In this document: positions 53,392 through 63,704 of the stretch, piece by piece
How positions within the stretch are numbered: position 1 is the first letter of the stretch
Layout: every line of letters starts with the position of its first letter
Assembly: GCF_014645355.1 (NCBI RefSeq)
Contig: NZ_BMLS01000007.1
Coordinates: 1 to 64,000 of the forward strand
Length of the DNA: 64,000 nt
Reading direction: 5' to 3'
Origin: Bowmanella pacifica
GTDB lineage: Bacteria > Pseudomonadota > Gammaproteobacteria > Enterobacterales > Alteromonadaceae
Position numbers and translations under genes: made by a program
The notes under the pieces: generated by a model
Told to the model about the DNA's origin: nothing
Database searches by the model: none
The model's input: the letters and a program-made list of their open reading frames with translations, nothing else

Positions 53392-54804
53392 ATGAACAAT
53401 CAAAACGAACTTCTTCAGCAGGATATTCTTCAGTATCTGGAACAACACGAGCGTAAGGACCTATTACGTTTTTTAACCTGTGGCAGTGTGGATGACGGTA
53501 AAAGCACCCTGATTGGTCGTTTACTGCATGACTCCAAAATGATCTATGAAGATCAACTGGCCGCCATCAGCAAAGACAGCAAAAAAGTCGGCACCACAGG
53601 TGACGAAGTGGACCTGGCCTTATTGGTTGATGGTCTGCAATCCGAGCGTGAGCAAGGCATTACTATTGATGTGGCGTACCGGTATTTCTCCACCGATAAG
53701 CGTAAGTTCATCATTGCCGATACCCCCGGGCATGAACAATACACCCGTAACATGGTAACCGGCGCGTCTACTTGTGACCTGGCGATTATCCTTATCGATG
53801 CCCGTGGTGGGGTTAAAACCCAGACCCGTCGTCACTCCTTTTTGGTGTCATTGCTTGGCATCAAGCATGTGGTGGTGGCCATCAACAAAATGGATCTGAT
53901 GGACTTTGACCAGGATGTGTTCAACAAGATTCGTGAAGACTATCTGCAACTGGCCAAACAGTTAGCCATTCCGGATATTCACTTTGTGCCTATGTCCGCT
54001 TTAAAAGGCGACAACGTGGTCAACCGCTCGGACAAAATGCCCTGGTATCAGGGCCAAACCCTGATGCAATTGCTGGAAAACATTGAGATTGCCAAGGATG
54101 TTAACCAGACCGATTTCCGTTTCCCCGTGCAATACGTTAACCGTCCGGATCTGAATTTCCGCGGTTTTGCCGGCACAGTGGTATCAGGCCAGATCAAACC
54201 CGGTGATGAGATCACTGCCCTGCCCTCGGGCAAAACCTCCAGGGTTAAAGACATAGTGACCTTTGAAGGTAACTTAGCCGAGGCCTATGCCCCGTTGGCC
54301 GTGACTCTGACACTGGAAGACGAAATCGACATCTCTCGTGGCGATATGATCGTCAAGTCCGACAATCTGCCACTGCAATCCACGGCATTTCGTACTCATT
54401 TGGTATGGATGGCGGAAGAGCCGTTGATGCCCAACAAGCAATACGAGTTTAAGTTTGCGACTAAATCTGTCAGTGGCTCGGTTAAAGAGCTGGATTATCA
54501 GATTGATGTAAACAGCATGGCCCACAAAGATGCGGTGCATTTGCATCTGAATGAAATTGCCGTCGGTGAGATTAAGCTGACTCAACCGGTTGCGTGCGAC
54601 CCCTATCAGCAAAACCGTAAAACCGGGGCCTTTATCATTATCGACCGCCTGACCAATGGTACAGTGGGGGCTGGTATGATTATCGAGGCCTTGCAGGGTA
54701 AAGCTCAGGAGTCGAACACATACTCGGAATTTGAACTGGAGTTCAATGCCCTGGTACGCAAACACTTCCCCCACTGGCAGGCGCTGGACATCAGCAAACT
54801 CTGA
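53392..54804 (+). CDS. cysN: Sulfate adenylyltransferase subunit 1
   Basis: 470 residues, an EF-Tu-like GTPase. G1 is GSVDDGKST (about 27-35), G3 [13 protein letters not shown]4 NKMDL and G5 SALKGDN. The switch region has [16 protein letters not shown]. Two beta-barrel domains follow. It couples GTP hydrolysis to APS synthesis with CysD. No CysC fusion is present, matching the separate cysC gene. It lies 10 bases upstream of the transporter gene. Confidence 0.97.
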   Translation: MNNQNELLQQDILQYLEQHERKDLLRFLTCGSVDDGKSTLIGRLLHDSKMIYEDQLAAISKDSKKVGTTGDEVDLALLVDGLQSEREQGITIDVAYRYFSTDKRKFIIADTPGHEQYTRNMVTGASTCDLAIILIDARGGVKTQTRRHSFLVSLLGIKHVVVAINKMDLMDFDQDVFNKIREDYLQLAKQLAIPDIHFVPMSALKGDNVVNRSDKMPWYQGQTLMQLLENIEIAKDVNQTDFRFPVQYVNRPDLNFRGFAGTVVSGQIKPGDEITALPSGKTSRVKDIVTFEGNLAEAYAPLAVTLTLEDEIDISRGDMIVKSDNLPLQSTAFRTHLVWMAEEPLMPNKQYEFKFATKSVSGSVKELDYQIDVNSMAHKDAVHLHLNEIAVGEIKLTQPVACDPYQQNRKTGAFIIIDRLTNGTVGAGMIIEALQGKAQESNTYSEFELEFNALVRKHFPHWQALDISKL

Positions 54805-54814
54805 GTAGACAAAG

Positions 54815-56542
54815 ATGGACATAAACCAGCTACTGGTTGGCGGAACATTTTTTGCCACCATCGCCGCTTTGGCCCTGACCGACAAACGCCCGTCGGCCAT
54901 CTTCGCCATGGCGGTGCTGGTCTTGCTGGCAACCGGCCAGCTTAGCCTGGCGCAGGTCAGCCATGGCCTGACTAACCAGGGGCTACTGACCTTAGTGCTG
55001 CTGCTTTTGGTCAGTAATGCCATCGACAAAACCTCGTTGATTAAACGGCTGGGGAGAAAACTGGTCACCAGCCGCTATGCGCAAAGCTACTGGCGGCTAT
55101 TTGGCGTTACCTTTGCGTCATCAGCCTTGCTGAACAACACGGCCATTGTCGCCAGCCTGATTGGCCCGGTAAAACAAAACCAGTTTCATCCACCGTCGCG
55201 TTTGTTAATTCCCCTGTCCTACGCCGCTATTTTAGGCGGTACGGTGACCTTAATTGGCACCTCCACCAACCTGATAGTGGACAGTTTTCTGATTGAGCAA
55301 GGCCACAGCGGTTTTGCCTTTTTGGACTTCACCTTATATGGCCTGACGGCCGGGCTTGCCTGTGGTTTATTGATGTTTTTTATATCGCCCTTACTGCCGG
55401 CCATTGCAGTAACAGAAGCCGATTACAAACAGTACTTTATCGAAGCCAAGGTAGATGCCAGCTCCTCATTGGTAGGGAAAACCGTTGAAGAAAACCACCT
55501 GCGTAACCTACCCGAGCTGTTTTTGGTGGAAATCGTCAGAAGCGGCCATCTGATAAGCCCGGTTACACCGGAAATGCTGATTGAAGCTAACGATAAGTTG
55601 ATCTTCTCAGGTAATGTAAAACGGGTAGACAGCCTTAGTCATATTGATGGCTTAAACTTGTTTGCTGAGTCTAACGGTTTGCTGCGCGAAAACCTCACCG
55701 AAGTGGTGATCTCCAACCGTGCCCAGCTGATCGATAAAACCCTTAAACAAATTGGTTTTCGCGCCATGTTTGATGCGGCCGTGGTGGCCATACGTCGTGA
55801 CGGTGAAAACCTGTCGGGCAAGTTAGGGGAAATTAAATTACAAGCCGGTGATAACCTGCTGCTGGCCACAGGACCAGATTTCGCCAGTCGTAATAACCTG
55901 TCCAAAAACTTCTTTATCCTTACCGAACATACGCTGGCCCGTAAGCTCACGCCGCTGCAGGAAAAGCTCACATTAGGCGGCTTCCTGCTAACCGTCTTGC
56001 TCAGTGCCACCTCGGTCCTGCCACTGGCGGTGGGGCTAGTGTTCTTCCTGGCGCTGCTGGTTTTCTCTGGGATAAGTTCAGGCAATGAGATTAAACGTAA
56101 TATACCGCTGAATCTGATGATGGTGATTGTTGGGTCACTGGCCATGGCTACCGCCTTACAACAATCTGGCGTCATTGACAGCCTAAACCAATGGTTACTG
56201 CCCTATCTGCAGGGCAGTAGCCCCTTTGTGGCGCTGGTGGTGATCTATCTGCTCACCCTGCTCCTGACCGAGCTGGTTACGAATAATGCCGCGGCGGCAC
56301 TGATGTTTCCATTTGCCTGGGGCCTGGTGCAACTGTTGGATGCACCGGTATTGCCTTTTGCCCTGGCGGTCGCCTTTGCCGCCAGTGCCAGCTTTATCTC
56401 GCCCTGGGGCTATCAAACCAACTTGTTAGTATTTAGTGCCGCTAATTATAAATTCAGCCACTTTGCCAAATTTGGTTTGCCCATCTCGATACTCTATTCG
56501 AGCATCGTATTAATCATGCTCAAATTCAGTTTTGGGCTCTGA
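54815..56542 (+). CDS. SLC13/DASS-type sulfate transporter with TrkA-C domains
   Basis: 575 residues. About 11 hydrophobic segments, in two halves, flank two RCK_C (TrkA-C) domains (about 200-285 and 285-375). The mirror SNT-type motifs SSALLNNTAIVASLIGP (about 94-110) and TELVTNNAAAALMFPFAWG are the substrate/Na+ signatures of divalent-anion symporters. The second half of the first repeat has TLIGTSTNLIV. Its place directly after cysN, 10 bases on, points to sulfate uptake for the same pathway; similar proteins are annotated Na+/sulfate symporters. A terminator follows. Confidence 0.93.
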   Translation: MDINQLLVGGTFFATIAALALTDKRPSAIFAMAVLVLLATGQLSLAQVSHGLTNQGLLTLVLLLLVSNAIDKTSLIKRLGRKLVTSRYAQSYWRLFGVTFASSALLNNTAIVASLIGPVKQNQFHPPSRLLIPLSYAAILGGTVTLIGTSTNLIVDSFLIEQGHSGFAFLDFTLYGLTAGLACGLLMFFISPLLPAIAVTEADYKQYFIEAKVDASSSLVGKTVEENHLRNLPELFLVEIVRSGHLISPVTPEMLIEANDKLIFSGNVKRVDSLSHIDGLNLFAESNGLLRENLTEVVISNRAQLIDKTLKQIGFRAMFDAAVVAIRRDGENLSGKLGEIKLQAGDNLLLATGPDFASRNNLSKNFFILTEHTLARKLTPLQEKLTLGGFLLTVLLSATSVLPLAVGLVFFLALLVFSGISSGNEIKRNIPLNLMMVIVGSLAMATALQQSGVIDSLNQWLLPYLQGSSPFVALVVIYLLTLLLTELVTNNAAAALMFPFAWGLVQLLDAPVLPFALAVAFAASASFISPWGYQTNLLVFSAANYKFSHFAKFGLPISILYSSIVLIMLKFSFGL

Positions 56543-56607
56543 TGGCTGACAGCGGCATCTAAACACTTCAGGTCGTTTAGTCCTTAGATGGCTCCTGTTA
56601 CATAAAT

Positions 56608-56634
56608 AGAAGGCCCGCATAAAGCGGGCCTTCT
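56608..56634. terminator. Bidirectional hairpin between sulfate transporter and cysS
   Basis: An 11-bp perfect stem AGAAGGCCCGC/GCGGGCCTTCT with a 5-base loop. Genes are convergent. There is no T-run, so it may be a processing or barrier hairpin rather than a fully intrinsic terminator. Confidence 0.75.
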
Positions 56635-56650
56635 ACATAAGCATTGGTGA

Positions 56651-58033
56651 TTAAGCCTTACGCCAAGTGGTACCTTGCGGGCCATCTTCGAGCACTACGC
56701 CCATGTCGGTCAAAGCATTACGTGCCACATCCGCCGCCGCCCAGTCTTTGGCCGCTCTGGCGTCGGTGCGAGCCTGGATCAAACGCTCAATCTCAGCCAC
56801 ATCAACACCTTCTTCCATGCCGGATTGCAGGAAAGCATTGGCATCGCCCTGCAGCAAACCTAATACGCCAGCCAGCTTCAGCAGCACACCGGCCAGTTTT
56901 GCAGCTTCCACAGGCTCGCCTTTATGTTTGTTGATATCACGGGCTAACTCAAACAGCACGGAGAACGCCTCCGGGGTATTAAAGTCATCGTCCATAGCCG
57001 CGTTAAAGCGCGCCATATAACCGCCATAGGCAATATCAACACTTTGGTCTGCCTCAACATCTCTAAGCGCCGTATACAAACGCTCCAAGGCCGCCCTGGC
57101 TTGCTTAATATTGTCCTCTGAGTAATTAAGCTGACTGCGGTAATGGGCACTTAACAGGAAATAACGCAGGGTTTGGGCATCATATTCTTTAAGAACATCG
57201 CGCAGGGTAAAGAAATTGCCCAGAGACTTACTCATTTTCTCCTGATTCACCTGCACCATGCCGGAGTGAACCCAATAGTTGGCAAATGGCTGGCTGGAGG
57301 CACAGCAGGACTGTGCAATTTCGTTTTCATGGTGAGGGAAAATCAGATCCGAACCGCCACCATGAATATCAAAGTGGCTGCCCAGGTGTTTTTCGCTCAT
57401 GGCCGAGCATTCAATATGCCAGCCTGGACGGCCAGCGCCCCAGGGACTCTGCCAGCTCACCTCACCCGGCTTGGCTGACTTCCACAACACAAAGTCCAGT
57501 GGGTCGTCTTTGTCTTCGTTGACTTCAACCCTGGCGCCAGCCTGAAGCTGTTCCAGATCCTGACGACTGAGTTTGCCATATTCCTTAAAGGTACTGACAT
57601 CAAACAGTACATCACCGCTTGGCGCCACATAGGCATGACCTTTTTCCACCAGCGTCTGGGTGATGGCAATAATCTCGTCCATATGGGTCGTCACGCGAGG
57701 TTCTACGTCTGCCGGCAGTAAATCAATCGCGGCAAAATCCTCGTGCATCATAGCAATAGTGCGTTCGGTCAGCTGTGCCGGGGTTTCCCCGTTCTCGGCC
57801 GCGCGGCGGATAATCTTATCGTCCACATCGGTAATATTGCGCACATAATTGACCTTGTAACCCAGATGGCGCAGATAGCGCACCATGGTATCAAAGCTTA
57901 GGTAGGTACGGGCATGGCCCATATGACAGAGGTCATAGACAGTGATACCACACACATATAACCCAACTTCACCTTGTTTGAGAGGTGTAAACAGCTCTTT
58001 TTGGCGGGTTAGGGTATTGAAAATGTGCAGCAT
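56651..58033 (-). CDS. cysS: Cysteinyl-tRNA synthetase
   Basis: 460 residues. The N-terminus ([20 protein letters not shown]) opens the catalytic core; the HIGH-like HMGHAR is at about 37-42 and KMSKS is in [12 protein letters not shown] (about 268-278). The zinc site uses the Cys in YVCGIT and the [10 protein letters not shown] region, and [20 protein letters not shown] is the conserved block. Length is normal. It charges tRNA-Cys and is essential. It ends near the terminator at 56608-56634. Confidence 0.97.
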   Translation of the reverse strand: MLHIFNTLTRQKELFTPLKQGEVGLYVCGITVYDLCHMGHARTYLSFDTMVRYLRHLGYKVNYVRNITDVDDKIIRRAAENGETPAQLTERTIAMMHEDFAAIDLLPADVEPRVTTHMDEIIAITQTLVEKGHAYVAPSGDVLFDVSTFKEYGKLSRQDLEQLQAGARVEVNEDKDDPLDFVLWKSAKPGEVSWQSPWGAGRPGWHIECSAMSEKHLGSHFDIHGGGSDLIFPHHENEIAQSCCASSQPFANYWVHSGMVQVNQEKMSKSLGNFFTLRDVLKEYDAQTLRYFLLSAHYRSQLNYSEDNIKQARAALERLYTALRDVEADQSVDIAYGGYMARFNAAMDDDFNTPEAFSVLFELARDINKHKGEPVEAAKLAGVLLKLAGVLGLLQGDANAFLQSGMEEGVDVAEIERLIQARTDARAAKDWAAADVARNALTDMGVVLEDGPQGTTWRKA

Positions 58034-58283
58034 CTACTGGTTCCTGTATAAGTGAAGATTCAGGGCGGAGTGTACCCGATTGATAAACAAAAATCCCGCC
58101 ACAAAGGCAGGATTCACGGGTGAATTTGGCCCCGCTAGATACCTTATTATCGTCAGCCTGTGAACATCGCCAGAGATAGCAATAAGCCGCATCCTTTATC
58201 CGGCAATGGGATTTGTCAGTTCTCCTGGGCTGTGCTTTTAGGTAAACTTAGCGCCAATATTAAGCTAACGAGATAAAGCCACT

Positions 58284-58784
58284 ATGAGTAAAGTTACCCT
58301 GAACACCAACTTTGGTGCTATCGAACTGACCATGTTGTCTGACAAAGCACCTAAGACAGTTGAGAACTTCCTGTCCTATGCCAAAGAAGGTTTCTACGAC
58401 AACACCATTTTCCACCGTGTTATTGACGGCTTTATGATCCAAGGCGGCGGCATGGAACCTGGCATGCAGCAAAAATCCACCAAGGATCCTATTCAAAATG
58501 AAGCCAACAACGGTGTAGCTAACAACCGTGGTACCGTTGCGATGGCGCGCACGAATGATCCCCACTCAGCTACCTGTCAGTTCTTTATCAACGTAGCGGA
58601 CAACAGTTTCTTAAACTTCCGTAGCGAAGATATGCAAGGTTGGGGTTATTGCGTGTTTGCTGAAGTGTCTAACGGCATGGACGTAGTGGATAAAATTCGT
58701 AAAGTGGATACTGGTCGCCACGGCTATCACGATGATGTACCCAATGAAGATGTGGTTGTTCAATCCGTTGAGGTGAGTGAATAA
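58284..58784 (+). CDS. ppiB: Peptidyl-prolyl cis-trans isomerase B (cytosolic cyclophilin)
   Basis: 166 residues, the size of E. coli PpiB (164). Cyclophilin residues are in [20 protein letters not shown] (Arg and Phe of the active site), [20 protein letters not shown] and the end [15 protein letters not shown]. No signal peptide, so it is cytosolic. It assists folding by isomerising prolines. It is translationally linked to lpxH, which begins at or near its stop; the pair is conserved in gammaproteobacteria. Confidence 0.97.
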   Translation: MSKVTLNTNFGAIELTMLSDKAPKTVENFLSYAKEGFYDNTIFHRVIDGFMIQGGGMEPGMQQKSTKDPIQNEANNGVANNRGTVAMARTNDPHSATCQFFINVADNSFLNFRSEDMQGWGYCVFAEVSNGMDVVDKIRKVDTGRHGYHDDVPNEDVVVQSVEVSE

Positions 58785-58791
58785 GCCATTG

Positions 58792-59517
58792 ATGCAGCCA
58801 ACGCTATTTATAGCCGACTTGCATCTTAGCGAAGACAGGCCTGATATTACTCAGGCCTTTATGCGTTTTATGCGCCAGCAAGCCACCAAGGCGCAGGCAC
58901 TCTATGTCTTGGGTGATCTGTTTGAAGCCTGGATTGGCGATGATGACCAAAGCCCGTTTAACCAAGAGGTTAAACAAACATTCAGGCAACTGGTTGATAG
59001 CGGTGTACCGGTATTTTTTATCCACGGTAACCGGGATTTTCTGATTGGCCGCCGCTTTGCCAGGGAAACCGGCATCACCCTCTTGCCCGAACAGCAAGTC
59101 ATTGAGCTTAACGGTGAGAAAGTGCTGATTATGCACGGCGACAGCTTGTGTACCCGCGATGAGGTGTTTATGGCCTTTCGCAAGAAATCCCGGGGTTGGT
59201 GGTGGCCTCGCCTGATGCTGAGCATGCCGTTGTGGTATCGCCGCCGGGTGGCGCGAAATGCCAGGGCTAGAAGCAAACAGCACAATGCCAACAAACCCGA
59301 ATACATTATGGATGTTACGCCCAGCGAGGTGGAACGTGTGATGCGTGAGGCAGGCGTATTCACCCTCATTCACGGCCATACTCACAGACCTGCCACCCAC
59401 CAGTTTATGCTGGATGGCCAGAATGCCACACGCATAGTGTTAGGTGATTGGTACAGCCAAAGCAGTTGTCTGACCGCTGACAACGCCGGCTTCTCTTTAA
59501 CTGATGCGCCGCTCTAG
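58792..59517 (+). CDS. lpxH: UDP-2,3-diacylglucosamine diphosphatase
   Basis: About 241 residues from MQPTLFIADLHLSEDRPDIT; E. coli LpxH is 240. The in-frame GTG at 58777 overlaps the ppiB stop but has no space for a ribosome site, so ATG 58792 is preferred. Metal-binding motifs follow in order: DLHL, GDLFEAWIGDD, GNRDFLIG, MHGDSLCT and HGHTHRPATH. It hydrolyses UDP-2,3-diacylglucosamine to lipid X in lipid A synthesis at the inner membrane. A hairpin (CGCCGCT/AGCGGCG, 59507-59522) overlaps its stop. Confidence 0.95.
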   Translation: MQPTLFIADLHLSEDRPDITQAFMRFMRQQATKAQALYVLGDLFEAWIGDDDQSPFNQEVKQTFRQLVDSGVPVFFIHGNRDFLIGRRFARETGITLLPEQQVIELNGEKVLIMHGDSLCTRDEVFMAFRKKSRGWWWPRLMLSMPLWYRRRVARNARARSKQHNANKPEYIMDVTPSEVERVMREAGVFTLIHGHTHRPATHQFMLDGQNATRIVLGDWYSQSSCLTADNAGFSLTDAPL

Positions 59518-59758
59518 CGGCGTATTGTTATCGCGTTTACCTTCCCAAATACATCAATAAAGCCGTCACACCCCATCGGCAAAAATGCCACAAATCCATC
59601 ACCTAAACTTCATAAAACTGCAAGTGCAGTGTCAAACTGACTTGCTACTTTCTCTTAGATTTCTCGAACCAACCTCATGATTTCCTTGCTGTTTTGGCAG
59701 GGTTTGCCAAACAGGAAAAGTCACAACAACATTCAAGAACAAGAGAGAGGACCGCTTT

Positions 59759-61810
59759 ATGTTTAGTCAGTCGAAACTTGCCGTGAGCATTCGCGCACTA
59801 CTGATTGGTATCCCCATGATCACCTTGATCGCCTGCAGTGATGACGGCAAAGACGGCAGCAATGGCACAGATGGCAGCAACGGGTTGAGCAGCCTCACCA
59901 AAGTGATTGATATGCCAGCCAGTAATGAATGCCCGCACGGTGCCACAAAGATGCAAGCCGGCCTGGATAAGAACAATAACCAGCAGTTAGATGATGACGA
60001 AGTACAAAGCGAGTCCGTGGTCTGTTCTGCTGCCGCCGGCGCGCAGCCACTGGCCGCCACAGCCCGTATTCAGTTTGATAGCGTAGCCGCCCCCGCCAGC
60101 AACTATGAAAAACGCCAAATTCTGGTGGGCCAGGCTAAAGCCGTAGATGGCAACGAAACCCGCATGCTGGATGTGGGCTACCATATCCTGGCCCGCTCTG
60201 GTGACGAGTATGGCGATGTGGCCTTTGGTCAGTTGATTGACAGCAATGGTCAGCCCCTGTACTCCGAAGACGGTGCACGTAAGATTTCCGACTCCAACGA
60301 GTTCACCTCCTTGTTACCCATTGGCGACCGTTTGTTCTCTGTATCACAAATCGAATCACGCCCCGGCGCCATGTTTATGATGGAACTGGACCAGGACAAG
60401 AGCAACGGCGAATTGAGTGTGAAGAAGCTGTGGCAATTGGATATGTCCAACATTAACGGTGGTTGGGTGCATTGTGCCGGCTCAGTTACGCCCTGGAATA
60501 CCCATTTCGCCTCAGAGGAATATGAGCCGGATGCCCGCTATCTGGTAACCGGACAAGACGCGCTGGATGACGGCTATTCCGCGCCTTTTATGGAATACCA
60601 TAACAATGACGTCACTAAGTGGAACCCTTACCAGTTAGGTTGGCCTATTGAGATAGAAGTCGATGCCAGCCAGGCCACACCGGCAGCAGAGATGAGCAAG
60701 CACTACTCTTTCGGTCGTCTGGCTTACGAGCTGGCGTATGTTATGCCTGATCAAAAAACCGTGTATATGACCGATGACGGTACCAACGTGGGCTTGTATA
60801 TGTATATCGCTGATGTGGCAGGCGATCTCACCGCTGGCACCTTGTATGCCATGAAATGGCAACAAACCAGTGCCGAAGGTATGGGAGCTGCCAACCTGAG
60901 CTGGATTGAATTGGGTCATGCCACTGACGAAGAAATCCGACCTTATGTTGACGGCAATACACAGCTTAAGTTTGCCGATATCTTTGATACGCTCGACCCG
61001 GTTGATGGCAACTGCGCCGCCGGCTACACCTCAGTCAACCAAAATGGCGTCGGCCAGGAATGCCTGAAGCTGAAAAGCGGTATGGAAAAAGTGGCCTCCC
61101 GCCTGGAAACCCGCCGCTATGCCGCCATGCTCGGTGCCACCACCGAACTGCGTAAAGAAGAAGGCATCACTTACGACGCTACCCGTAACAAGCTATATCT
61201 GGCCATGTCTGAAATTGGTCGTGGTATGGAAGACTTCGGTAAAAACGGTAGTGCCAGCAGCTCTTATGACAAAGGCGGCAACAACGATATCAAGATTGGC
61301 TACAACCAATGTGGTGGCGTGTATCAGTTGGATGTGTCCGCCGATAACGGTATTGGCTCTGACTATGTGGCAAAAAATATCAGCGGTTTGATTCAGGGTG
61401 TTCCTGCCGTGGCTGGCATGGCCAACACCGCCACAGTGAAGGCTAACCCAGCCGAGTTTGCCAACGGCATGAACGACTGTCATATCGACGGTATCGCCAA
61501 CCCAGATAACGTCACTTATATGACCGGCCATGACACCCTGATCATCGGGGAAGATACTGGTAGCGGTCACCAGAATGACGTGATTTGGGCCCTTGATCTG
61601 CAAACCCAGAAACTGTCGCGTATTCAAACCACACCTTACGGTTCAGAAACCACCTCACCTTACTGGTATCCGAACATTAACGGCTGGGCCTACCTGACCA
61701 GTGTAATCCAGCACCCTTACGGGGAATCTGATGGCGACAAGGACACAGGCACAGGTGAGAGCCGTGCCTACACCGGTTATGTCGGTCCATTCCCGGCTAA
61801 GTCTGAATAA
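59759..61810 (+). CDS. PhoX-like (DUF839) phosphatase lipoprotein
   Basis: 683 residues. The signal ends LIACSD, a lipobox, followed by a Gly/Asp/Asn/Ser-rich linker (DGKDGSNGTDGSNG) and then a Asp/Asn-rich region DKNNNQQLDDDE that looks calcium-binding. The C-terminal half contains RLETRRYAAMLGATTELRKEEGITY and YLAMSEIGRGMEDFG, the PhoX/DUF839 beta-propeller with its acidic metal ligands (E and D). PhoX enzymes are Ca2+/Fe3+-dependent alkaline phosphatases. A periplasmic or surface role in phosphate scavenging is likely. GAGAGAGGA precedes the ATG. It precedes the cytochrome gene, with a terminator between. Confidence 0.88.
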   Translation: MFSQSKLAVSIRALLIGIPMITLIACSDDGKDGSNGTDGSNGLSSLTKVIDMPASNECPHGATKMQAGLDKNNNQQLDDDEVQSESVVCSAAAGAQPLAATARIQFDSVAAPASNYEKRQILVGQAKAVDGNETRMLDVGYHILARSGDEYGDVAFGQLIDSNGQPLYSEDGARKISDSNEFTSLLPIGDRLFSVSQIESRPGAMFMMELDQDKSNGELSVKKLWQLDMSNINGGWVHCAGSVTPWNTHFASEEYEPDARYLVTGQDALDDGYSAPFMEYHNNDVTKWNPYQLGWPIEIEVDASQATPAAEMSKHYSFGRLAYELAYVMPDQKTVYMTDDGTNVGLYMYIADVAGDLTAGTLYAMKWQQTSAEGMGAANLSWIELGHATDEEIRPYVDGNTQLKFADIFDTLDPVDGNCAAGYTSVNQNGVGQECLKLKSGMEKVASRLETRRYAAMLGATTELRKEEGITYDATRNKLYLAMSEIGRGMEDFGKNGSASSSYDKGGNNDIKIGYNQCGGVYQLDVSADNGIGSDYVAKNISGLIQGVPAVAGMANTATVKANPAEFANGMNDCHIDGIANPDNVTYMTGHDTLIIGEDTGSGHQNDVIWALDLQTQKLSRIQTTPYGSETTSPYWYPNINGWAYLTSVIQHPYGESDGDKDTGTGESRAYTGYVGPFPAKSE

Positions 61811-61834
61811 AACATTAGCTTGATGATATCAACT

Positions 61835-61855
61835 GGGGGCGCATGCCCCCTTTTT
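61835..61855 (+). terminator. Terminator after the PhoX-like gene
   Basis: A GGGGGC/GCCCCC stem with a 4-base loop and a run of five T. Starts 25 bases after the stop. Confidence 0.92.
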
Positions 61856-61878
61856 GTGTATTGATAAAGAGATTGATT

Positions 61879-63543
61879 ATGTTCCGCCGCACTTTTTACC
61901 CCCTGGCTGCCCTGACGATTTTCAGCCTTGTTTCCCATTCAGCGCAGGCCAGTTCTGCGCAGTATGTCAATAAACTCAGTCATGCCACCCCATACATTCC
62001 ACCGCAGTGTTACACAGACCCTGTGGTTAACAGCACGCTCACCACCAACCCCTGCTATGCCTGCCATACCAACAGTAAGCGTCCTAACCTGCTAAACGAT
62101 ACCGACGTTCAACAAGCATACAGCTTTCCAGAAAAAGCCCTGCTCAATCCCTGGCTGAATATGTACAAGGACAGGCAAAAACAGATCGCTGCTATCGCAG
62201 ACAAGGACATACTTAATTATGTCCGTGAAGATAACTATCTGGATGACAAAGGCGAGATCAAGTTGGCGCAGCGTTTAACCAAGCAAGCGCTGGCCTTTGA
62301 TCAAAATAACAATGGCAGGTGGGATGGCTATCTACCGGATAGTTATTTTAACTTTGACCAGCAAGGTTTTGATCGCAGCCCCGCAGGGGAATATACAGGC
62401 TGGCGCAGCTATGCCTATTACCCTATGCCGGGCAGTTTTATGCCCACTAATGGCTCAACCGACGATGTCAGTATTCGACTGGCCGAGGTACTACGCCAAA
62501 ACGAGCAAGGTCAGTTTGACCTGACTGTATATAAAACCAATTTAGCCATAGTTGAGGCCCTGATCCGCGAGCAGGATATCCCCATCGACCCGGTGGATGA
62601 ACACCTCTTTAGCGTGGATTTGGACAAAGACGGTCAGCTAGGTATGGCCAGTAAGGTGAAATACGACTGGGCACCGTTAGAAAAACGCTGGATGAGCTAT
62701 GTAGGTAAAGCCAGGCTGGCACAAAAGAACGGCGATTTACACCTGGCCGCCAAGCTTTTCCCTGAAGGCACTGAGTTTTTGCATTCAGTGCGCTACCTGG
62801 ATGTCAATGCGCAGCAACAGATAGCCATGGCACCCCGTATGAAGGAGCTGCGTTACGCCCGTAAAGACCAGTGGCTGACCTACTATCAATTAGAAGTTAT
62901 CGTAGCCGATGAGATTAAAGAACGTCATGACTTCCCCAGTCGCACTAAATTGCTACGCGGTGACGCCGAACGGGGCGTGCAAATTGCTCAGGGCTGGACC
63001 TATCAGGGGTTTATTGAAGATAAGCAAGGCGAACTGCGCCCACAAACCTTTGAAGAGCATGGTACTTGTGCCGGTTGTCACAGCGGCATGGGGGCCTTAG
63101 TAGACACCACCCTGTCCTTCTACCGTAAGTTGCCTGCAGATAACTTCCAGCAAGGCTGGTATCACTGGCAGCAAAAATCCCTGGCTGGATTGCCAGAACC
63201 CAGACGTGAAAGCGACGGTGAATACGAATACAGCTATTACCTCAAGCAAAACCCTACCGGCGATGAATTCCGCGCTAATCAGGAAGTGCAGGATAAGTTC
63301 TTTGATAGCAAGGGCCGCCCCAAAGCTGCCATGTTCGCCCGTCTCAATCAGGACATATCCACCTTGCTGATGCCAAGCATTGAGCGAGCCTTAGCTTTGA
63401 ACAAGGCCTACAAGCTTATCGTTGACGAACAGAGCTTTCATCAGGGACGCGATGCCGTGCTAGCCCCCCTTGATAAGGTGTTGCACAAACAAGTTGAAGC
63501 TAACCAGCCCACCGGTATCAAAGATATTCTCAGTGCATTTTAA
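61879..63543 (+). CDS. Exported di-haem cytochrome c
   Basis: About 554 residues from MFRRTFYPLAALTIFSLVSH; the ATG at 61879 gives a clean signal peptide ending AQA, whereas the in-frame start at 61843 adds 12 residues. Two CxxCH haem sites are present: CYACH (about residue 59) and CAGCH (about 397). KDGQLG and DQNNNG segments suggest calcium loops. No family name is recognised. It follows a PhoX-like phosphatase and precedes a phosphoesterase-like lipoprotein, and could pass electrons in the periplasm. Confidence 0.85.
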   Translation: MFRRTFYPLAALTIFSLVSHSAQASSAQYVNKLSHATPYIPPQCYTDPVVNSTLTTNPCYACHTNSKRPNLLNDTDVQQAYSFPEKALLNPWLNMYKDRQKQIAAIADKDILNYVREDNYLDDKGEIKLAQRLTKQALAFDQNNNGRWDGYLPDSYFNFDQQGFDRSPAGEYTGWRSYAYYPMPGSFMPTNGSTDDVSIRLAEVLRQNEQGQFDLTVYKTNLAIVEALIREQDIPIDPVDEHLFSVDLDKDGQLGMASKVKYDWAPLEKRWMSYVGKARLAQKNGDLHLAAKLFPEGTEFLHSVRYLDVNAQQQIAMAPRMKELRYARKDQWLTYYQLEVIVADEIKERHDFPSRTKLLRGDAERGVQIAQGWTYQGFIEDKQGELRPQTFEEHGTCAGCHSGMGALVDTTLSFYRKLPADNFQQGWYHWQQKSLAGLPEPRRESDGEYEYSYYLKQNPTGDEFRANQEVQDKFFDSKGRPKAAMFARLNQDISTLLMPSIERALALNKAYKLIVDEQSFHQGRDAVLAPLDKVLHKQVEANQPTGIKDILSAF

Positions 63544-63551
63544 TCGCTCCC

Positions 63552-63578
63552 GGGCTGGCCTTGAGCAAAGGTCAGCCC
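63552..63578 (+). terminator. Hairpin after cytochrome gene
   Basis: An imperfect stem GGGCTGGCCTT/AAGGTCAGCCC with one mismatch and a 5-base loop. Nine bases after the stop. No T-run, so termination is uncertain. Confidence 0.6.
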
Positions 63579-63704
63579 TAACCGATATTTGTCCACCCTC
63601 AAACCAATGATCAAAAAACATTCAAACAACCTTCGTATTGATTAAATAAAAGCGTCATCAACGGCTGTTGTGATCTATGGCTTTTAACCTTCAGGAAACA
63701 CAAG

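Noticed and set aside
54274-55068. 264-codon minus-strand frame antisense to cysN and the sulfate transporter
   Set aside because: Both plus-strand genes are unmistakable; the antisense frame has no motif.
58089-58116. Hairpin between cysS and ppiB (ATCCCGCC/GGCAGGAT)
   Set aside because: The arms mismatch and it is not placed after a gene end, so its role as terminator is unsupported.
59560-59758. Possible Pho box upstream of the PhoX-like gene
   Set aside because: CTG-containing words occur (CACTGTCAAACTGAC-like) but do not give two well-spaced CTGTCAT halves.
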